From NCBI GenBank assembly GCA_035277485.1, contig DATEKK010000051.1:1-9114 (forward strand): DNA of 9,114 nt. The letters are read 5' to 3'. Both the position numbers and the translations under genes were made by a program. The stretch comes from JADGGM01 sp035277485 (GTDB lineage Bacteria; Gemmatimonadota; Gemmatimonadetes; Gemmatimonadales; Gemmatimonadaceae). The notes under the pieces are model-generated. The model saw nothing but the letters and a program-made list of their open reading frames with translations, had not been told where the DNA came from and did no database searches. Below, one piece after another: positions 5,423-9,114 of this stretch (positions are counted from its first letter, which is position 1; each line of letters starts with the position of its first letter).

Positions 5423-7204
5423 TCAGTATCCCACCGCTGCTCCAGCCGACCGCGGCTCCGACATCCCCTGCCACACGTCGCCCACGCGCATCACCGCGTT
5501 CGCGTTCGCGAGACCGCGCACCGCGCGCATCGTGTAGCCCATCGCCGTGAGCGAGTCGACCACGGCTTCAGACAACCCGCCGCGCTCGTACTCGAGACCG
5601 TCGGGCCACGCTTGCTCGTGCATCCGCGGCGCTTTCATCGCGTCCGAAAGCGACATGCGGCCATCGATCACATTCAGGATGATCTGCGTGGTCGCCGTGA
5701 TGATCGTTGGGCCGCCGGCCGCGCCGACCACGAGCAGCACGGTGCCGTTCTTGTCGAGCACGATCGTAGGCGACATCGCGCTCAACATCCGTTTGCCGGG
5801 CGCGATCGCGTTCGCTTCGCCCTGCACGAGTCCGAATTGGTTAGGCGTGCCGGGCTGCGACGTGAAATCATCCATTTCGTTGTTCAGGAACATGCCGGCG
5901 CCGGCCACGTACACGCCCGAGCCGTAAAGCGAGTTGAGCGTCGTCGTCGTCGCCACCGCATTGCCGTGCGCATCCACCACCGAATAATGCGTGGTGTGCA
6001 TGCCCTCGCCGCGCGCGGCGGTGAACGTCGGCGACGGCGTCGCGCGGTCGGGCAAGATCGAATCGCGCATCGCGCGCGCGTACGCCTTGCTCGTCAACCG
6101 GTCGATCGGAGCGTGCACGAATGCCGGATCGCCTAACAACGTGTTGCGGTCGATGAACGCGCGGCGGAACGCTTCGGCCACGTCGTGCGCGTACAGCGCG
6201 CTGCCGAACGGCGGCAGCTCGGGCCACGTCTCGAGAATGTTGAGCGACTCCATCGTGCTCACGCCGCCGCTCGACGACGGCGGCATCGCGAGAATCGTGT
6301 CGCCGCGATACGTCCCGACGATCGGGTCGCGCCACTCGGCTACGTAGCGCGCCAGGTCTTCCTTGGTGATGAGCCCGTGCATGCGCTCCATTTGCGCCGC
6401 GATCGTGTCCGCGATCTCGCCCTTGTAGAACACTTCGGGACCTTTGTCGGCGATCAATCGCAGCGTGCGCGCGAGCGCGGGCTGCACCAGGTGCGCGCCG
6501 TACGCAAGCGGCTCTCCGTTAGGATAGAACGGCGCGGCGCCGCCCTGTCCCATGATGAGTGCCTTGCCCGCCACCAGCGATTGCGCGAGCGCGCTGTCCA
6601 CCGTGAATCCGTCGGACGCCAACTTGATCGCGGGCTGCATCACATCGTGCAGCGACATCGTCCCGTAGCGCTTCAACGCTTCCGCCATCCCCGCCACGGA
6701 TCCGGGAACGCCCACGGCTAACGGACCCACCGTGCTCTGGTTGGTCACATGTCCGTTCGCATCGACGTACATCGTGCGCGTCGCCGCGAGCGGCGCCACT
6801 TCGCGATAGTCGATCGCCGCCGACTGGCCGCCGGCCATGTGGATCACCATGAATCCGCCGCCGCCAATGTTGCCCGCGGCGGGGAACGTCACCTCCAGCG
6901 CGAAGCCCGTCGCCACTGCTGCGTCAACTGCATTGCCGCCGCGCTTCAGGATTTCGACGCCGGCTTCGCTCGCGAGACGGCTGTTGCTCGCGATCATCGC
7001 GTGCGGCGCTTGGGTGGCGTGACCGCCTGCCTCGAACCGCCATCCGCTCGGGAACTGCGCGGCGCGCGTCGCAACGGGCGCCGCGGCCGGCGCTGGCGCA
7101 GGTGCCGGAGCATTCGCGGGCGCGGGATGCGAATGCGTGCACGACGCGACCACGGCGCCGAGTAGCAGAATGAAGAGCGACGAACCATTCGCGGAGCGAC
7201 GCAT
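5423..7204 (-). CDS. ggt: Gamma-glutamyltransferase (gamma-glutamyltranspeptidase), lipoprotein form
   Basis: The product has 593 residues. The enzyme transfers or hydrolyses gamma-glutamyl groups of glutathione and related peptides and matures by autocleavage. The nucleophile is predicted to be Thr404, the first Thr of HTTHYSVVD, giving a small subunit of 190 residues, the same size as in E. coli. Other conserved parts are present: IDYREVAP with the alpha-carboxylate-binding Arg, PPSSSGG, LNNEMDDF, LSAMSP and GAAGGPTIIT (oxyanion glycines). The N-terminus FILLLGAVVASC (Cys22) is a good lipobox, followed by an Ala/Pro linker (~residues 25-45), so the enzyme is probably membrane-anchored and faces the periplasm. 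The ATG at 7204 is supported by AGAGG at 7214-7210 with a five-base spacer. The frame continues to 7396, but that extension overlaps murQ and hides the signal peptide. It is divergent from murQ-anmK. Confidence 0.95.
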   Translation of the reverse strand: MRRSANGSSLFILLLGAVVASCTHSHPAPANAPAPAPAPAAAPVATRAAQFPSGWRFEAGGHATQAPHAMIASNSRLASEAGVEILKRGGNAVDAAVATGFALEVTFPAAGNIGGGGFMVIHMAGGQSAAIDYREVAPLAATRTMYVDANGHVTNQSTVGPLAVGVPGSVAGMAEALKRYGTMSLHDVMQPAIKLASDGFTVDSALAQSLVAGKALIMGQGGAAPFYPNGEPLAYGAHLVQPALARTLRLIADKGPEVFYKGEIADTIAAQMERMHGLITKEDLARYVAEWRDPIVGTYRGDTILAMPPSSSGGVSTMESLNILETWPELPPFGSALYAHDVAEAFRRAFIDRNTLLGDPAFVHAPIDRLTSKAYARAMRDSILPDRATPSPTFTAARGEGMHTTHYSVVDAHGNAVATTTTLNSLYGSGVYVAGAGMFLNNEMDDFTSQPGTPNQFGLVQGEANAIAPGKRMLSAMSPTIVLDKNGTVLLVVGAAGGPTIITATTQIILNVIDGRMSLSDAMKAPRMHEQAWPDGLEYERGGLSEAVVDSLTAMGYTMRAVRGLANANAVMRVGDVWQGMSEPRSAGAAVGY

Positions 7205-7228
7205 ACGAACCTCTGATATGGAATTGGC

Positions 7229-7258
7229 TTGCCAGTGCCGCGCGGCACGGGGTAAGTT
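7229..7258 (+). promoter_or_regulatory. Weak candidate promoter for murQ-anmK
   Basis: TTGCCA (7229-7234, five of six to consensus) and TAAGTT (7253-7258, three of six) are 18 bases apart in the 100-base divergent spacer. The -10 match is poor. The pair is listed because it frames a perfect 14-base palindrome. Confidence 0.3.
7235..7248. promoter_or_regulatory. Perfect 14-bp palindrome, candidate operator
   Basis: GTGCCGCGCGGCAC reads the same on both strands and lies between the candidate -35 and -10 boxes of murQ, where a repressor would act. It is 30 bases from the ggt start on the other strand, so one protein could control both directions. GC-rich composition makes such palindromes less surprising. 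Confidence 0.4.
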
Positions 7259-7259
7259 A

Positions 7260-7276
7260 GCGGCCGTGACGGCCGC
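7260..7276. promoter_or_regulatory. 17-bp dyad in the murQ leader, candidate operator or RNA hairpin
   Basis: GCGGCCGT-G-ACGGCCGC has perfect 8-base arms around one base. It lies downstream of the candidate murQ promoter and 28 bases before the ATG. The one-base centre favours a DNA operator over an RNA hairpin. Its centre is 26.5 bases from that of the neighbouring palindrome. Confidence 0.4.
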
Positions 7277-7304
7277 GCGCCGCTCCTTCCTTCTCGTGTC
7301 GTCA

Positions 7305-8222
7305 ATGCCACACCTCGATTCGCGTCTCACCGAGCAACGCAACCCACGTACAGCATCGATCGATCTTGCGTCGCCGCTCGAGATCGTGGACCTCATTCAG
7401 GCCGAAGATCGCACGGTTCCGGACGCTGTGGCCGCGCAGCGTGAGGCCATCGCGCGCACGATCTCGTTCGTCGAGCACGCATTCCGCGCGGGTGGCCGGC
7501 TCTTCTACGTGGGCGCGGGCACCTCCGGCCGCTTGGGTGTGCTCGACGCGAGCGAGTGCCCGCCCACATTCGGCACGGATCCGCAGATGGTGCAGGGCAT
7601 CATCGCCGGCGGGCTCGACGCGCTCGTGCGTTCGCAGGAGGGCGCGGAAGATGTGGCTGCCGACGGCGCGGCGGCGATCGACGTGCGCGATGTGGGACCG
7701 AACGACGTCGTGATCGGCATTGCGGCATCGGGCACCACGCCTTACGTGCGCGGCGCATTGGAACGCGCTAAGGAACGCGGCGCGCGCACGGTGATTCTCG
7801 CGTGCTCGCCCCCGCCGGACGATGTTGTCGAACGGGCCGACGTGGCGATTCTCCCGCTCACTGGTCCCGAAGTGGTGACGGGCTCGACGCGCCTCAAGGC
7901 GGGCACGGCCACCAAGCTGGTGCTCAACACGATCACCACGGGCGCGATGATTCGCATAGGCAAGACGTACGGCAATCTCATGGTGGACCTGCGCGCGATG
8001 AGCCGGAAGCTCGTCGACCGGGGCGAGCGCATCCTGATCGAAGTGTGCGGCGTGACGCGCGAGGACGCGCGCGCGCTCATCGCGGCCGCGGGCGGCAGCG
8101 TCAAGACCGCGATCGTCATGCAGAAGTTGGGCCTAACGAGGGTGGACGCCGAGCGAGCGTTAGGCGAAGTGGGCGGCGTGATCAGGCGGCTCGTGCACGA
8201 GCCGCCGCCGCCGGTCGAGTGA
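7305..8222 (+). CDS. murQ: N-acetylmuramic acid 6-phosphate etherase
   Basis: The 305-residue product has the usual MurQ length. The enzyme cleaves the D-lactyl ether of MurNAc-6-phosphate to give GlcNAc-6-phosphate and lactate in the cytoplasm, as part of peptidoglycan recycling. The SIS fold signature FYVGAGTSGRLGVLDASECPPTFG (in two overlapping parts, residues 67-90) is intact. Glu84 and Glu115 match the two catalytic glutamates of E. coli MurQ. Further conserved parts are GIAASGTTPYV, LTGPEVVTGSTRLKAGTATK and GNLMVDLRAMS, and the C-terminal ~50 residues form the helical tail. The ATG at 7305 gives a normal N-terminus (MPHLDSRLTEQRNPRT); GTG codons at 7296 and 7266 are in frame, and no clear Shine-Dalgarno sequence decides between them. 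The stop overlaps the anmK start by four bases. Two GTTAGGC words lie near its end (8131, 8159). Confidence 0.96.
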   Translation: MPHLDSRLTEQRNPRTASIDLASPLEIVDLIQAEDRTVPDAVAAQREAIARTISFVEHAFRAGGRLFYVGAGTSGRLGVLDASECPPTFGTDPQMVQGIIAGGLDALVRSQEGAEDVAADGAAAIDVRDVGPNDVVIGIAASGTTPYVRGALERAKERGARTVILACSPPPDDVVERADVAILPLTGPEVVTGSTRLKAGTATKLVLNTITTGAMIRIGKTYGNLMVDLRAMSRKLVDRGERILIEVCGVTREDARALIAAAGGSVKTAIVMQKLGLTRVDAERALGEVGGVIRRLVHEPPPPVE

Positions 8223-9114
8223 TCGCGCGCGGTCCGCTCGTGGACCCGCATGACGCGGCGATCCTCGTCGGCCTCATGTCGGGCACGTCGGCCGACGGCA
8301 TCACCGCCGCCGTCGTGCGCTTCGTGCCGGGCGCCAACGATGCCGTGGCGGCCGAGCTCCTCGCGCACGTCACGCGCGGGTACGAGCCGGCGCAGCGTGA
8401 ACGCTTGCTGGCCGCGGTAGAGCATGGAACGCCCGCCGAGTACTGCCGGCTCGCGTTCGACGTGGGCGGCTGGCTCGCCGACGTCGCGCTCTCAGGGCTC
8501 GACGCGGCGCACGTGGACCCGGCGCGCGTGCGCGCGATTGCATCGCACGGCCATACGATCTGGCACCAGGCGCCGCACGCGACGTGGCAGTTAGGCGAAG
8601 CCGCCGTGATCGCGGAGCGCACGGGCATCGACGTGGTGAGCAGCTTCCGCGTGCGGGACGTGGCCGCGGGCGGGCAGGGTGCCCCGCTCGTCTCGATCGC
8701 GGATCGCATGCTCTTCTCCGCGCCGGACGCATGGCGCGCGCTGCAGAATCTAGGCGGGATTGGCAACGTGTCGGTGGTCCCGCCGCGCAACGCGCAGGGC
8801 ACCGTGCGCGGATTCGACACGGGACCGGGATGCGCCGTGATCGATGGTGTCACGCGCGCGCTCGCGCCCGAGCTGCCCTACGACGTGGATGGACGACTCG
8901 CGCGCGCGGGCCAACCGGTGGACGCGCTCGTGGACGAATTGTTAGGCGAACCGTTCTTCGAGCAGCCGCCGCCCAAGTCCACGGGCCGGGAGCTGTTCGA
9001 TCGCGCCTACATCGCTCGACTCATCGAGCGGTGCAGTGCCGCGGGTGCGTCCACCGCCGACACCGTGGCCACTGCCGTGTTGCTCACCGCGCGCAGCATC
9101 GCGCTCGCGTTGCG
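8219..9114 (+). CDS. anmK: Anhydro-N-acetylmuramic acid kinase, 3' partial
   Basis: The frame is open to the window edge, giving about 298 residues of a family usually near 370. The enzyme opens and phosphorylates 1,6-anhydro-MurNAc with ATP to give MurNAc-6-phosphate, the substrate of the upstream MurQ. Visible motifs: GLMSGTSADGI (residues 18-28), ASHGHTIWHQ (usual form SHGQTIWH), QLGEAAVIAERTGIDVVS, FRVRDVAAGGQGAPLV, LQNLGGIGNVS, GFDTGPGCAVID with predicted catalytic-base Asp200, and PPPKSTGRELFD. The GTG at 8219 gives a GTGA overlap with the murQ stop and is preferred; a second in-frame GTG at 8240 would shorten the protein by seven residues. One oddity is Cys in place of the common Asn after FDTGPG. 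The function is clear; the C-terminal fifth is missing. Confidence 0.95.
   Translation, partial: MIARGPLVDPHDAAILVGLMSGTSADGITAAVVRFVPGANDAVAAELLAHVTRGYEPAQRERLLAAVEHGTPAEYCRLAFDVGGWLADVALSGLDAAHVDPARVRAIASHGHTIWHQAPHATWQLGEAAVIAERTGIDVVSSFRVRDVAAGGQGAPLVSIADRMLFSAPDAWRALQNLGGIGNVSVVPPRNAQGTVRGFDTGPGCAVIDGVTRALAPELPYDVDGRLARAGQPVDALVDELLGEPFFEQPPPKSTGRELFDRAYIARLIERCSAAGASTADTVATAVLLTARSIALAL

Larger units (their letters stand above)
539..8947. repeat. Dispersed 7-mer GTTAGGC / GCCTAAC, 19 copies
   Basis: Plus-strand copies start at 539, 639, 1500, 1741, 1762, 2053, 4707, 5326, 5840, 8159, 8590 and 8941. Complement copies start at 1281, 2884, 3078, 3317, 3866, 6131 and 8131. With base composition near two-thirds GC, about one copy would be expected on both strands together. 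They fall in eight of the nine genes of the window (murQ and ccdA several times each) and in the 5323-5335 hairpin loop. One-base variants occur at 416 (GTTAGTC), 6519 (GTTAGGA), 2716 and 6717 (GTTAGCC family). This resembles genome-wide words such as cyanobacterial HIP1 or DNA uptake sequences; its role is unknown. Confidence 0.85.

Noticed and set aside
5282..6136. Long plus-strand open frame opposite the gamma-glutamyltransferase gene
   Set aside because: Arg/His-rich composition typical of a frame shadow in GC-rich DNA; the other strand encodes a full conserved enzyme.
7205..7396. Longer gamma-glutamyltransferase frame to 7396
   Set aside because: It would overlap the start of murQ and place about 64 residues ahead of a clear lipoprotein signal with its own ribosome site.
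1..9114. tRNA, rRNA or riboswitch
   Set aside because: No cloverleaf, rRNA signature or known aptamer core was recognised in any gap.

Overview
The window is a GC-rich, densely packed bacterial segment with two partial genes at its ends. The envelope genes suggest a Gram-negative-type cell: two predicted lipoproteins, a CcdA thiol transporter, and anhydromuropeptide recycling. Together with a soluble two-component pair and a very frequent GTTAGGC/GCCTAAC word, this is compatible with Gemmatimonadota. That placement is a tentative inference, because no rRNA or marker gene is present.

Layout. Bases 1-2266 (+) form a likely co-transcribed run: a 5'-truncated TIGR00300-type (archaeal-type ornithine cyclodeaminase, LOR/SDH region) enzyme, a 140-residue protein of unknown function coupled to it by an ATGA overlap, and ccdA. 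Bases 2267-2885 hold no convincing gene. They contain a roughly 550-bp nested inverted-repeat element lying between convergent genes. Bases 2886-4084 (-) encode a soluble histidine kinase followed at once by a single-domain response regulator. Their promoter places the predicted transcript start on the kinase ATG, and a CRP-like dyad sits further upstream. Bases 4351-5238 (+) encode a predicted lipoprotein with a glycine-zipper C-terminus. Bases 5239-5422 are a long hairpin filling the second convergent gap. Bases 5423-7204 (-) encode a lipoprotein-type gamma-glutamyltransferase. Bases 7305-9114 (+), divergent from it, are murQ and a 3'-truncated anmK with a 4-base overlap.

How the genes work together. 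AnmK phosphorylates 1,6-anhydro-MurNAc to MurNAc-6-phosphate and MurQ converts that to GlcNAc-6-phosphate, so the right end is a peptidoglycan-recycling operon. The divergent gamma-glutamyltransferase shares a 100-bp control region holding two near-perfect dyads, and may also salvage envelope or periplasmic peptides. The kinase and regulator form a phosphorelay pair without a membrane sensor or DNA-binding output domain.

The most unusual signals are non-coding. The 7-mer GTTAGGC occurs 19 times on the two strands, and it accounts for 12 of the 13 TTA leucine codons I found. Both convergent gene junctions are filled by long, nested, imperfect inverted repeats.
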